DNA from: Phallusia mammillata
Taxonomy: Eukaryota; Chordata; Ascidiacea; Phlebobranchia; Ascidiidae
Direction: 5' to 3'
Length of the DNA stretch: 64,000 bases
Assembly: GCA_003260075.1 (NCBI GenBank)
Contig: QLIY01000904.1
Span: 1 to 64,000, forward strand
The translations under genes and the position numbers were made by a program. Below the pieces are notes generated by a model. It was not told the DNA's origin, did no database searches, and was given only the letters and a program-made list of their open reading frames with translations. Each line of letters opens with the position of its first letter. Positions within the stretch are counted from its first letter, which is position 1. Shown in pieces: positions 38,175-49,223 of the stretch.

Positions 38175-41100
38175 AATTTTCCAAGGGCGTCGCAGAATAG
38201 TTCCGTTTCGTGGCTTTTTTTGTTATATCAACAAACACAACTTTAATAATAAGTTTCCACATTGACTTTTGTTCGTTGGTGCGTCGCAAGTCCAGAAAAC
38301 TTTTCCAGAGGCGTCGCAACAAAAAAAGTTTGAGAACCACTGGTGTAGTTGTTTATTACTGAAATCCCAATAACTCGCATTTAACATCTGGTATAAAAAC
38401 TACACAGAACAAGATCATTTATAAATGTTACTGGAATGGATATATATTACACAAAACCGAGGCCTCATCATTTTGCATTTAAAAACATGTAATGACAAAG
38501 ATTGCTATTGTCAACTCTGTTCCCTTCATTTTAATGGTCAATTTAACCACTTAAGCATGCCCCCCCCCCTATTACACAAAACCGAGGCCTCATCATTTTG
38601 CATTTAAAAACATGTAACTTCATGTAATGACAAAGATTTTGTTAACTCTGTTCCCTTCATTTTAATGGTCAATTTAACCACTTAAGCATAGTGATATTAA
38701 GCTACAATAAATTAGACAATACGAGAACATAAATAAATAATGAGCCAATGCTAAATTTTTGTTTGTCGAGTATACAATATATTGTTCCTAATATAAGCAC
38801 CCTTCAAATATTTCATCCTTAGACAATGGGGTGGCTGTACAAACCACTTGAGCATACAGTGTATATATGATGGACAGTTATGCCTCCCAAAGTTATACCT
38901 GATTTGTCAGTTATTAAATATATTTTATCATGTAAAAGTGTAACAATGCAAAGGTCCTCACATTTTTGTCTTGTTTGTTTTTGTGGATTGTGATAAACAA
39001 TAGGACAGAAACTGCAAAAGTTTTTCATAGTTGACTGATCTTGTCTCATGTCTGTCTGCAAAGCAATTAGTTTAATGTTAAATGCAACAGGTACAACTTT
39101 AAGGGAACAGATTTCTTTACTAACCCCGAAATTTGTGTAACAGCAATTTAAGAGTGGACATTTTGATTGGAAGGTCATATCTCATGGCAACAAGGTTTAG
39201 CTGTGCTTCATTTACAAAACCAGTCAAGTGTCGATCAAAACCAGTCAATTCAATGTACATGTCCCTGTTATCAACAAAACAAATATTGGCATAACATTGT
39301 ACAATAAAATACTTTTGTGAAAACAATAAGAATATTTTGTCTTCTAAACAACGATCACCATGTAATCAATAAACACATGATAAAGAACAGAAACACTAGT
39401 ACTGGTTACCCTGATTAAACACAGTTTGGAAGTAATATCACAGCTTAGAAGTTATCCATTTAGAAGTTAAAAACATTGTACAAAATCTGCTATTTTTGAC
39501 GTCGCATAGACAATCTAACTTTAGCTTGTCATGTCGAAATCCATGCATTTGATTTGAAATAAGAGATTCCAATGCATCATCATCGCTAGGCTTGTCTTTC
39601 AACGATTCTCTGTGTACATCATTTTTAGAAAACTCATTTGGATGTGCTTCAGCATTGCCTGAAAAAGGGAAAGACACATTTAATTTACCATTTTTAAACA
39701 GTTGTTGATTCTCTAATAACGATATTTGAAGCAAAACATTTTGTAATTGCCTGTTGATCAAAAGTACAGTTTATAAAAAAAATTACATTTAACAAAACAT
39801 ACCTGCAGGCTGTGATGCTCCAATTGGAGGTAGAATTGGATGTTTATTTAAAAGAGGAACTCCATGACGAAATGATCGACTGCGATCACCATTTGGAGAA
39901 GTGTACGAAGTCACCTATGATATAAAACATTTGCTATTTTCTTAAATTTTGTTCACATGTGTGGGTAAATCCAAAGTATAGTATATGGGGGAATAGGTAT
40001 GCCATTGGTTAAAAAATTGTCACAAACTAAAAAAAAATCATGACCACTGCTTAATATAAATGGGGTCAATCTGATTTTGCGATATGAGCCATATTAACTC
40101 AATTATGTTTGGGTGGTGGTAAATACTGCATGCTAAACCATTTAGTATGTCGCATGGTTTGTGGAATGTGAGAATATAAGTACCAACAAGGGTTAATGAG
40201 ACAAGATTGTAGTGTTATTGTAATTACAAACCCTTACCCCAACCCGAATAGCTCAAACTGTTAACACTTTCAAAAGTCGCAAAAAAATAATTTTCTGATG
40301 AAGTATATTTATGTTCATTACAAGTCCATTAAAAGATCATGCAGTATTCACGTATTTAGTAACTGGCCATATTTAGTACTACCACTAATTTTTCACATGC
40401 AAAACGCCTTTGTAAAAATAGATGTAAAGGATATTTTACTTATTGATAGCTGCCAACTACGGTATTCATGCAAGTTGGTTATTTCACTATTCACAAAACT
40501 CCTTTTTAAACCTGGTAGTTACATTAGTTCATACTGACATGTTATGCAATTGCTTCTCAACCTTTTTTCACTTTAAAATCCCTCTTTGAAAATTGCATTA
40601 CACAATGTGCCCCCATTCCCTGCTCTTTATTAACACATTAGAAATTACTAGAATGTGTTCATATTTACATTACAATTAAACAACTTATGGTTATGTTTGA
40701 ATAAAACAGTCTTGTCAGGAACAACTTTGATTTAACATTTTTTTAGCCATAAAAACAAGAGGTGACTCAAGGAAATGCCGTCGCATCACAAAACAGTCCA
40801 AATAAAACTGTAGAGTCACTTCTTGTGCCAAAACAAATTTGTGACATTGATAAAATTATTTGCAACCCTCTCACAAGTGCTTGGTGACCCAATACCTGTC
40901 TTGCAAGTTGATGTTGCTTTGCAGTATTAAAACCATGTTGAAGATCTGAATACTCATAGCTTCTAAAGAAAGGTTGTGTCAGCATAGAGGGTGTACCATG
41001 TGGCCCTCTTGGGGGTGAAATTTTGTCCTCCGCATTAACCCTAAAAGAGCAAAATTTATTTTGATAGACACATCACTTGAAAAAAAATGTAATTAACTTT

Positions 41101-41612
41101 TAATCAAACAAATAACTTCTGTAATTAGAGGGTTTATCTTTTATGTGAAAGGCCAACAGCATGTTTTTCTGTTTCAAGAACTACAAAAACGAAAATTTAC
41201 AATAGTTTAACCCCCCCCCCAGGCCAACAGCATGTTTTTCTGTTTCAAGAACTACAAAAACGAAAATTCACAATAGTTTTACCCTGAAGCCGACTCGTCT
41301 TTGTCAGCCAATATTTCAACTCGTTTTCCACCAACTATTTTAACTTCCAAAACAGGCGTGTTGTCCGTTCCAAAAGGCGCATTTTGTGTCACCCAATTCA
41401 TCAGCCTGTCTGACTTGATGCGTAACTTTCTGTTGTAAAACACACAGACTAATACTGTTTAAAGACTAAGACTGACATACTGTACACCAAAGACGCAATC
41501 TTGTCCTGGAGAACGGAACACACTTTACAAAAATCCCACACTTGCCATGAAGTGCGGTGCTTGGAGTTGTAGCAACTATTTTAACACCGTCGCAAACATA
41601 ATCACCAATCAT
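33963..41612 (-). CDS. C1orf87: C1orf87-like (EF-hand-type) protein
   Basis: Exons found, in order, are 41481-41612, 41283-41425, 40896-41040, 39803-39914, 39520-39658, 39125-39264, 37797-37994, 37412-37537, 36782-36939, 35372-35494, 34789-34932 and 33963-34153 (stop at 33963). Matches to the vertebrate protein are VKIVGGKRVEILADK near the N terminus, LTGFDRHLTGFVNEAQL, LLSLLRMQLNGSDEIDLRNL, LPLTSSVILKMLQ, WREFVDLL, ETWIRNFTRLAHAL and NNYNLIYSLGFS near the C terminus, all collinear. The molecular role is not known; vertebrate annotation calls it carcinoma-related EF-hand protein. Phases fit at every junction except 39125 to 37994, where phase 1 meets phase 2. One exon between them is therefore missing, possibly lost at the C51 run at 38122. 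The first exon is supported by phase only, not by homology. Confidence 0.85.
37162..37378. mobile_element. hAT-like MITE in a C1orf87 intron
   Basis: The left end is CAGTGGTCGGCAACCGCC and the right end GGTTGCCCACCCCTG, imperfect inverted repeats. Flanks gtttagca and gttagcgt hint at a diverged duplication. It is the intact sibling of the truncated element at 21918-22008. Confidence 0.7.
38114..38350. mobile_element. hAT-like MITE with its left terminus replaced by 51 C
   Basis: A perfect 8-bp duplication GTGTAGTT lies at 38114-38121 and 38343-38350. The right end is GTTTGAGAACCACTG. Immediately after the left duplication, where CAGTGGTTCTC is expected, there are 51 C residues (38122-38172). 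Confidence 0.85.
38443..38692. repeat. Direct repeat split by C10 (38560-38569)
   Basis: Sequence starting ATTACACAAAACCGAGGCC before the run recurs right after it with two small indels. Confidence 0.9.
41150..41280. repeat. Direct repeat split by C10 (41211-41220)
   Basis: The 60 bp starting AGGCCAACAGCATG recur exactly after the run with one mismatch. The junction lies in C1orf87 intron 2, just downstream of exon 2. Confidence 0.95.
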
Positions 41613-41868
41613 TGTGATTATAACGAGCTTAATGTTCACATTTAAAAATGTAAAACACCAAGTTTCCAATACATAAACTATATTGGGCGCGTAATTTGTG
41701 GAGTTGAAAGCGAGAATAAATGCGAAAAATCGTGATCAATTGCAACAAAAAGCATTCTGCAGCAGCGCAGAGAACACATAAAAATGTTTCCCACAGAATT
41801 GAAACACAGATAAAAAAGTTGGGATAAGTTTTAAACAACAAATTAGGTAAGTTAAAATTTGTAGTGTG

Positions 41869-41996
41869 TTTAAAATGTTTTACATACGACTTGTAAATTT
41901 TTGCTCCCGCCAAGAATGAGATGTATCCCCCCCCCCTGTTTAAAATGTTTTACATACGACTTGTAAATTTTTGCTCCCGCCAAGCATGAGATGTAT
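41869..41996. repeat. Direct repeat split by C10 (41927-41936)
   Basis: About 57 bp (GTTTAAAATGTTTTACATAC onward) lie on both sides of the run with one mismatch. Confidence 0.95.
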
Positions 41997-42020
41997 GTTA
42001 AACCATAGTTAAACACAAAC

Positions 42021-42435
42021 TACCGTATTTGCTCGATTGTAAGCCGCGGCTTATATTGTTTTTTAGCTGCCGTTTGTGCGGCTTATAATCGAGGGCGGCT
42101 TATATTTTAATTTTATACCGAAATCATTTCTACACTCCAACATTTTAAATTATTTGGGGTTCAAAACATGTATGCGTGTACAGATTATACGTCGATATAC
42201 GTTCTGTCGGGTACAGTTATCAACGTAACTAACAGATATGGGCAAATAGTTACTAACAGATATGGGCAAATAGATACTTACAACAGAAAGATGTATTAAG
42301 AAAGATTCGTATCTAAAATTCCATTGTGCGGCTTACAATCGAGGGCGGCTTACATTATTTTTTTAACACCTCAACATGCGGCTTACAATCGAGGGCGGCT
42401 CATAAACGAGGGCTTACAATCGAGTAAATACGGTA
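42021..42435. mobile_element. MITE with long terminal inverted repeats and TA flanks
   Basis: It begins TACCGTATTTGCTCGATTG and ends CAATCGAGTAAATACGGTA, inverted copies with one mismatch. The motif GCGGCTTACAATCGAGGGCG is repeated several times inside near both ends. TA at both outer borders is compatible with a TA target duplication, but the superfamily is not certain. No coding sequence. Confidence 0.8.
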
Positions 42436-42718
42436 TCTGAGAAACCAAATCACAGTAATTAATCAACACACCAAGTGAAAGTTGACGTAAAATTTTATCA
42501 GTAGAAGTTTAAAAATTAGGATGCATATAAAAGCAAAAAGCATTGACGCAAAAAAGGCCACCCCTGAAAAAATAGTACATTTTAGTTCTATATTTTCTGA
42601 TTCACACTTTCTAATATTTGCGTAAAAATGGCATACCGGTAAACACTCGAGTTAATTGCACAGTAGCATTTGTAGAATTTTCATTTGCAAAAAATTAACT
42701 TGTAAAATACTTAGCAAA

Positions 42719-45700
42719 TTACAACTTAGCAAATTCATTTGAGCTGAGAAACTTTTGCACAAGAGCACTGGTTTGCTTTGCACAACCCCAGTGAAGGGTC
42801 ACTCCAGATCCACCATGTCCGTAATTATGAATAAGTGCAACATTTCTTCCATTGACAAACATGCTAGTCAGTTCAACTCTAGATATAAAATTTAAGTTAC
42901 AAAAGCATTTATATTTGCTGTAATGAGAACTACGTAACGGGGCTGCTCGACATGATGTTAAGCTTGCCTAAAATATATCTATTTTTTTGCAGCAACCGTA
43001 TAAACCCCCCCCCCCGGCAGTCCGAGAACTGAAAATTGCCCTTTGTCGTTCACAGGGTTCGAACCCAGGATACTTCCGGGGACGAATCCGGATCAGGCTT
43101 ATATGGGTCAGGCGTGCCAGGCCATTCAGCCAAGTTCCCGCCCAATTTATATTTGCTGTAATGAGAACTACGTAACGGGGCTGCTCGACATGAAGTTAAG
43201 CTTGCCTAAAATATATCTATTTTTTTTGCAGCAACCCTATAATTTTATAAAATCAACTTTTAAATACAGTTTAAGGTGTTTTGAACTCTTTCACTGGTAT
43301 TTTTAATATTGACAATGCAGGTTTTCATACCTCACACATGACCTTCGTGGTCGCAGCCCAACTTTTGATCCAATGACTTCACAGTGCTTCAGACTTGGTT
43401 CCAGTTCACAGCATGTTTTGAAGATATGCTTTCTAGTGGGCTCACTTAGCTCCAAACTGTAGTTCCCTAGAAGAAGTATTTGACTCTTATCATGTAGTGT
43501 TTAAAACAAAGTTACTCAAACTGGGGTCTTTGAAAAAATTTGTGGGGACTGTTAAGAGAATATATTTTTACAATCTTGTTAGTAGTCAGTACATGCTACT
43601 GAAAAGTGTAAATCAGGGGTGCTCAACACACGGCCCACGGGCCAGATATTGCCTGCAAGGCAGTTTTCCATGGCCAGCGACGTCATTAGCAAATGCCAAA
43701 TATGACCCAAGTTTTTTGTTTTACTCACCCGTCAAGTTTTCAACAAAAGAAAATTAATGAAACTTTAAACTACACCCATTTATCACTATGTCAAAATTGT
43801 TATTATTTTTTATACATTATTATCATGATGAATAAAATAAACTCAGTCTAATCATCAAAGCTTAAAGTTAAGAATCCGTTTAGTTCTTTGTGTTTACTGC
43901 ATAGGTTTAGCATAGAGATAACGAATGTTCATGAAGTCCAACCAACATTTCTTGATACTCAAGTAGGCCGCATAGACTGTTTTAGAGGCCTAAGACAGTG
44001 GTTTTTAAACAATTTTATTTCTATAACAGACCCATTTTCCCATGTAGGACTTGCGGTCCAAAATAAATCCCCCCCCCCCGTTTAGTTCTTTGTGTTTACT
44101 GCATAGGTTTAGCATAGAGATAACGAGTGTTCATGAAGTCCAACCAACATTTCTTGATACTCAAGTAGGCTGCATAGACTGTTTTAGAGGCCTAAGACGG
44201 TGGTTTTTAAACAATTTTATTTCTATAACAGACCCATTTTTCCATGTAGGACTTGCGGTCCAAAATAAACAAAAGTAATCAGGGTCTTTAAAAGCATTTT
44301 TATATCTAATGCCACATTTGACCCGCTACTTGTATGTAGTTCCAAAAATGGCCAGGGACAAATTTGGGTCTTCATTTATTTGTTTGGGTCTTTGCTTTTC
44401 CTGAGACAAATCCAGATTTTTACGTAATGTAACGATGTCAAAGTCGTACAACAAACCATGTTTAAGTCACATGGTGGTTACAATAAATGCTTACTGCTTG
44501 ATATTACAACATTTTAGTATACACTCAGTTTACTAACCACAATTATTATCCTACTCATGGTGTAATAGTCTAGCGCAGGGCTACTCAAATGGCGGCCCAC
44601 GTTCCAAATCGGAAAATTAATTCGAAAAAAAATTAATTTTTTTATTGGTTTAACATTGGGTAGTTAATGAACCCAGTTAGGGTGATTTGTGCTGATAAAC
44701 TACCCCTACTATCCAGAGATAGTTTCTTGTTGGTCCAGATAAGTCTCGGTTAATTAAGGTTTACTGTGAAAGTAATTTTGAAGTTTCAGTGGCATTTTGA
44801 ACAAAAATGAGTGAAAGCAGAAAAGGCAACTACTTCATTCCAACGCTAGTTTTAACCGTTTTTTATCCATGGCAAACAAACTCCCGAAACTCCCAAATAA
44901 GACAGATTATCATATTCCAAACTTATTCTTGATTTTGTGGTTTAAGGTACACATAATGCTTTTATTTCACATTACCAATTTGATGTGTTCCACCCAAAAC
45001 AACATCAGTAAGACGGGGTAGAATGTAAGTGTCATCTCCAACCAGTTTGAATTGTTTGATCCATGGTGCTTTGACAATGATTATCTGCAATAGGCAAAGA
45101 AACATTTATATGCCATGATCAAGGCAGATATTTAGTATTTTACCATTTATCAGTTTATGTTCCATGGCTTATACAAAATGAGTTTAAAAATAAGTTGTTT
45201 TTTGCTTATTGCTACAACACCTCTACCTTGAGCATTCCCCCCCCCCCAAAGTGGGATGCACATCTACATAACTATATCTACCATCTGTGTAAAAATAAAA
45301 TTTTGTCCCCTTCAGGGAAGGGGACCCATAATAAGTTGTTTTTTGCTTATTGCAACAACACCTCTACCTTGACCATATCCCAGTCATTCATTGGTTTCAC
45401 ACCAACTTTTTGTTTTATCTGTTTCCAAACATCCTAAGCGTTATAATACCTTATAGCTGTAACCCATAGACCATTTTTTAAATGCCCTGCAGCAACTTTA
45501 AGTTAACGTTAAGCACAATAAACACAGTCAAGCAACATAATTTATACAGTTACTAGTCGAAGCTACTCATAACTGGTGCCCCCCCCCCCCCGTTAAGCAC
45601 AATAAACACAGTCAAGCAACATAATTTATACAGTTACTGGTCGAAGCTACTCATTGGTGCTGGATCTGAAAAAATTAATTCGAGTATAAAACACAGTGTA

Positions 45701-46534
45701 AAAAATCATAACCTGTCCTCGATCAGGCTGCATGTCATCAGTAGGAATCAACTTCTTAGCTTCTATACCAGTGCAGTTGATCACAATATCAAACCCATCA
45801 ACATCCTCTAACTTCTCAACATGTTTTTGCAACACATTTCCACCTGTTGCAGGGTAATGAAATAGTTACAATGACAGGGCCATGTATTACAAGCCTTTTC
45901 AATTGAAGTACCAAGTTTTTTAAATTCCTTCATCAGCCAAGGCAAATACTTTAAACATTCACATGTATATGTTGTCATAAAATAAGTAGTTCCCTCGCAA
46001 TGTACATACAGCTCCTTTTCCCTATCACCAACTTCCCTAAAGTCAGGAAAATATTTTCGAATCGAATCAGGTGCTTCAGCGTCTACAGCATAGCCTGAAA
46101 GTGGCGCAATTCCTGAAAAAAAAGTAGTAGTACAGCTTATTAAATTTTATGGCACTGCTTTAATGCAAATAGTTATTATTATGTTACTCTTATTTATAGG
46201 TAAATAATATATACCTATCTCAAATGCATCATCTCTTTTGTATAGCTCACAAAGTCGGTCTAGAGTTTGTTTAAACCATAATTCAAGTAGACGTTGGTCC
46301 CCGCCACATGCATAGGGAAATATGAAGCCAGCTGAAATATCTGCAGTTGTATCAGGTGAAAACTTGCTTGAGTAGACTGTCACCTAAAATGCGACAATAA
46401 ATACGCTGCATGCTAAGTAGGAAGCATTCTTTACTCACCTGTGAACCTGGTACATCTTGTAATACTTTGTAGGCACTTGACAGGCCAATTATTCCACCTC
46501 CAACAACACACACTTTAGGTCTTGTGCTTGGCAT
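42719..46534 (-). CDS. D-amino-acid / D-aspartate oxidase with peroxisomal-type C terminus
   Basis: This FAD enzyme oxidatively deaminates D-amino acids in peroxisomes. Seven exons join in frame: 46439-46534, 46215-46383, 45912-46112, 45713-45843, 44976-45084, 43331-43466 and 42719-42878, giving 333 residues, within the usual 330-350. The dinucleotide-binding motif [10 protein letters not shown] lies near the N terminus. Family segments are [62 protein letters not shown] and [15 protein letters not shown]. The CCELEPSL and KVGLRP segments look closer to D-aspartate oxidase than to D-amino-acid oxidase, but substrate cannot be settled here. The protein ends AKL, a type-1 peroxisomal signal. 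ATG at 46534 is the first in-frame Met. Introns carry several C-run duplications. Confidence 0.9.
42910..43240. repeat. Direct repeat with C11 (43005-43015) and a SINE between copies
   Basis: About 95 bp at 42910-43004 recur at 43146-43240. Between them lie the C run and a SINE (43051-43140). The right copy reads through to the next exon region. Confidence 0.9.
43051..43140 (-). mobile_element. tRNA-derived SINE, minus strand, in a DAO/DDO intron
   Basis: Reads on the minus strand as TTGGCTGAATGGCCTGGC, then GATCCGGATTCGTCCCCGG, then a B box GGGTTCGAACCC. It is clearly the same family as 2648. Confidence 0.8.
43878..44270. repeat. Direct repeat split by C11 (44069-44079)
   Basis: The 190 bp before the run recur after it with a handful of substitutions (for example AGGCCGC against AGGCTGC). 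Such differences look allelic, not identical. Confidence 0.95.
45191..45379. repeat. Direct repeat with C11 (45237-45247)
   Basis: Sequence ATAAGTTGTTTTTTGCTTAT and its continuation occur before the run and again at 45333, with about 85 bp of other sequence after the run. Confidence 0.85.
45509..45660. repeat. Direct repeat split by C13 (45579-45591)
   Basis: GTTAAGCACAATAAACACAG and its continuation are repeated directly after the run with one mismatch and a small indel. Confidence 0.95.
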
Positions 46535-47456
46535 TTCCAAGCGTCTTGTTCTAAGACAGAAATACTAAACCAGGTAACTTCTAAAAAAATTATAGTGCAA
46601 GTAAAACAAAAAAAATCCAACGAGTTTCTCGCGACATGCAGAACAACAGAATAATTGATTTCATACATGTCTAATCTCACGTACGAGTAAAAACTCCATG
46701 TAGGTAAATCCCCACAAAATCTTCCCGCACCTAAACCCACAAATCAGGGTTGCCAATGAGAATTTAAAGATACCCCAAGGTTTACTTACGAAAAATCCCA
46801 ATTTTAACAAAACCCCCCGAATATTATAATTAAGTTAATTACCAATACTTTTATTTCTAAACAAATTTTCTTCGTGCATAAGGACGTACGTTTGTTATTA
46901 CAATTCGATTTAAATCCTAACTGGCACCAGAGCCACTGCTGGCACTGGCAATATAAATTTTGAACAGTTTCCCAGGGCCACCTCATACCACACTGCGATG
47001 TAAGTAATTTGCGTTATTAGTCTAGAAAACCGTCCCTACCTCAAAATGTTCCAAAATCAGCAAAAAAGCCAATAAATGCTGGAGGACCTTTTTCTCTTGT
47101 GTTAATAAGCCCATATAAGCCTATATTTCTTGACACGAGCAAGGTGGGACAGATAAAGGCATTGTTGCAACAGCAGATAAAAATAACCCTCTACAGTCTA
47201 CAAGCTTGGTTTACTAGTTAAAACTGACCGGACAAAGCCTAATACACTAAATTGATGATGTTCTGTCACGCAAACCGTCATTTCTAAAATCTAATTAACA
47301 GCTGAAGATGTTTTTGTTTGCAGCAATAATAATAATAAGTGAAATTAAGACCTTTTCAACGTAAAATATCAAAGTCCCAAAGTTTAAAGATTTTTCCCAA
47401 GATCCCAAAACTCACGACTAAAATTCCAAGATTTTCTTGAAAAACAACAAACAAGC

Positions 47457-47850
47457 GATTCCAACTTTTCTCAGACCCTGTTTTAAAACTGTTTTCAAAC
47501 GACTGCGTTTTGCTTTGGGCTATATACCACTCGATAAAACTGTTGATTCATGTGATTTAACCACAAACTGGCTTAAACTTTTTTTTAAACTTGAACTTGA
47601 AAAATTTGACGTCATCGACTGTATAAGTATTTAAAATGGACATAGTCCCCCCCCCCCGATTCCAACTTTTCTCAGACCCTGTTTTAAAACTGTTTTCAAA
47701 CGACTTTCATAACTTTTCAACAAAATGCAAATCGCCCCCCCCCCCCCACTCGATAAAACTGTTGATTCATGTGATTTAACCACAAACTGGCTTGAACTTA
47801 AAAAAAATTTGACGTCATCGACTGTATAAGTATTTAAATGGACATAGTAT
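47457..47850. repeat. Two linked direct repeats with C11 (47647-47657) and C13 (47735-47747)
   Basis: Sequence GATTCCAACTTTTCTCAGAC recurs after the first run. CACTCGATAAAACTGTTGAT and its continuation recur after the second. The last copy reads through to new sequence. Confidence 0.9.
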
Positions 47851-48788
47851 CTATACTCTTAGTCTATAATTAATGTGCCCTAAATTACACATTGTTTGCA
47901 AGCCCAAAGTTCGACGAGTCATGTATCTTCCGTTTTGATAAGCCTGCTTTAGGAAAACGTGGTTATAAGAACCCAAACTTGTGCCTAATCTTCGAAACTG
48001 AGTGCTATCGTAAATTTACGTTGTGTTGAGATGTCTATATATCGTCTGCTTTACATGTTATACAAGCCAACTGCATGTACATATTTTTGGATATCCTCAG
48101 TGACATTCAAGTGCTCAGTGGTAATGACAACTTTGCAACGACAGTCAAATGACAGGAAACGCGTGTTTGTCAGATAGGCTTTTGCTGCAGCTCAAGAGCT
48201 AAAATGGTTATGTCACTTTTCATCATAGCCTACTGAATAAAATAAGCAAACGATTGGTTGGTTACATGATTTATGCTGGCAATTTTAGGGTTATTTATGT
48301 GAAAATATGAATTTTTTGTTTTTCGAGTTCGTACAAAAGCGAACATTGCTATGAAACCAACACTTTTATTATTTACCATAACTTTTTTGTGTCTTTTTTG
48401 TGCTGCCGACAAGTTACTTGCGCTAGCACCAGCATTTGACTACTTTGCTACAGGCTCATGTGCCAATGTTGCTAGGCCTGCGGGTTAGCTTTGAAAGTAG
48501 GTATGTTAGGCTATGCACACACAAAGTTTCTTTGCACAATAATCCTTCCTACGACGTTGGACTTTGGTTTATCATCAAAGTAATACAATGCTCGATTGCT
48601 TGTCACGTCAAGTTATGTAGCCTACATGACAAACAGCTAAACTTGCAATTTGCTTTTGCCCGGCGGGGCATTCCCAACTAGTTGGCTACACAAGCCTGGA
48701 TCAAATGACGCAAGTTGGCATTGAGTGAAAACAATGTAATAAGTAGCCAACAGTAATTAAGCAGTTGTTATAAATCATAACTTTAGTG

Positions 48789-48975
48789 CAGAGGTTCTTA
48801 CCCAGGGGTGCAAGCACTCCCAAGGGGTGCGAGAACTGTTCCTAGGGGGTGCGGGGATGCTTGTATAAAAATTAAATTACAATGGTTTTGTAATTTAAGC
48901 AATTACAGAAGGGGGTGCGAAAATTGGTTGGTGATTTAAAAGGGGTGCAGCAAGGAAAAAGGTTGAGAACCACTG
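48789..48975. mobile_element. Small hAT MITE, 187 bp
   Basis: The ends are CAGAGGTTCTTACCC and GGTTGAGAACCACTG. The flanking 8-bp pair is ctttagtg (48781-48788) and ccttagtg (48976-48983). Confidence 0.8.
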
Positions 48976-49223
48976 CCTTAGTGTGAAGTACCAATTTGGT
49001 ATAAAAAGGTAAAAATCCCTGATTAGGAAAGGTAAAAAGAGCAATTTTTCGTATCTGGTGAAGATGCGGAAACCCGGTACAACCTAAACCCAAAATCCCA
49101 GGATTATTTTTGCTCGTTTGGAGCTTTTAGCATGGCCAGGTCCAGCAACTGGCTACTGCTAGATAAATTTCTTCAAAAACATACTGACACAGAGTGTAAA
49201 GTCAGGCCCGAATCATGCCCGTT

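Larger units (their letters stand above)
46535..49223. other. 5' flank of the oxidase gene and gene-poor DNA
   Basis: Contains a left-end-like element fragment at about 46747 (CAGGGTTGCCAATGAG, same family as 52969), two C-run duplications (47457-47790) and a small hAT MITE (48789-48975). No gene recognised. Confidence 0.55.
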
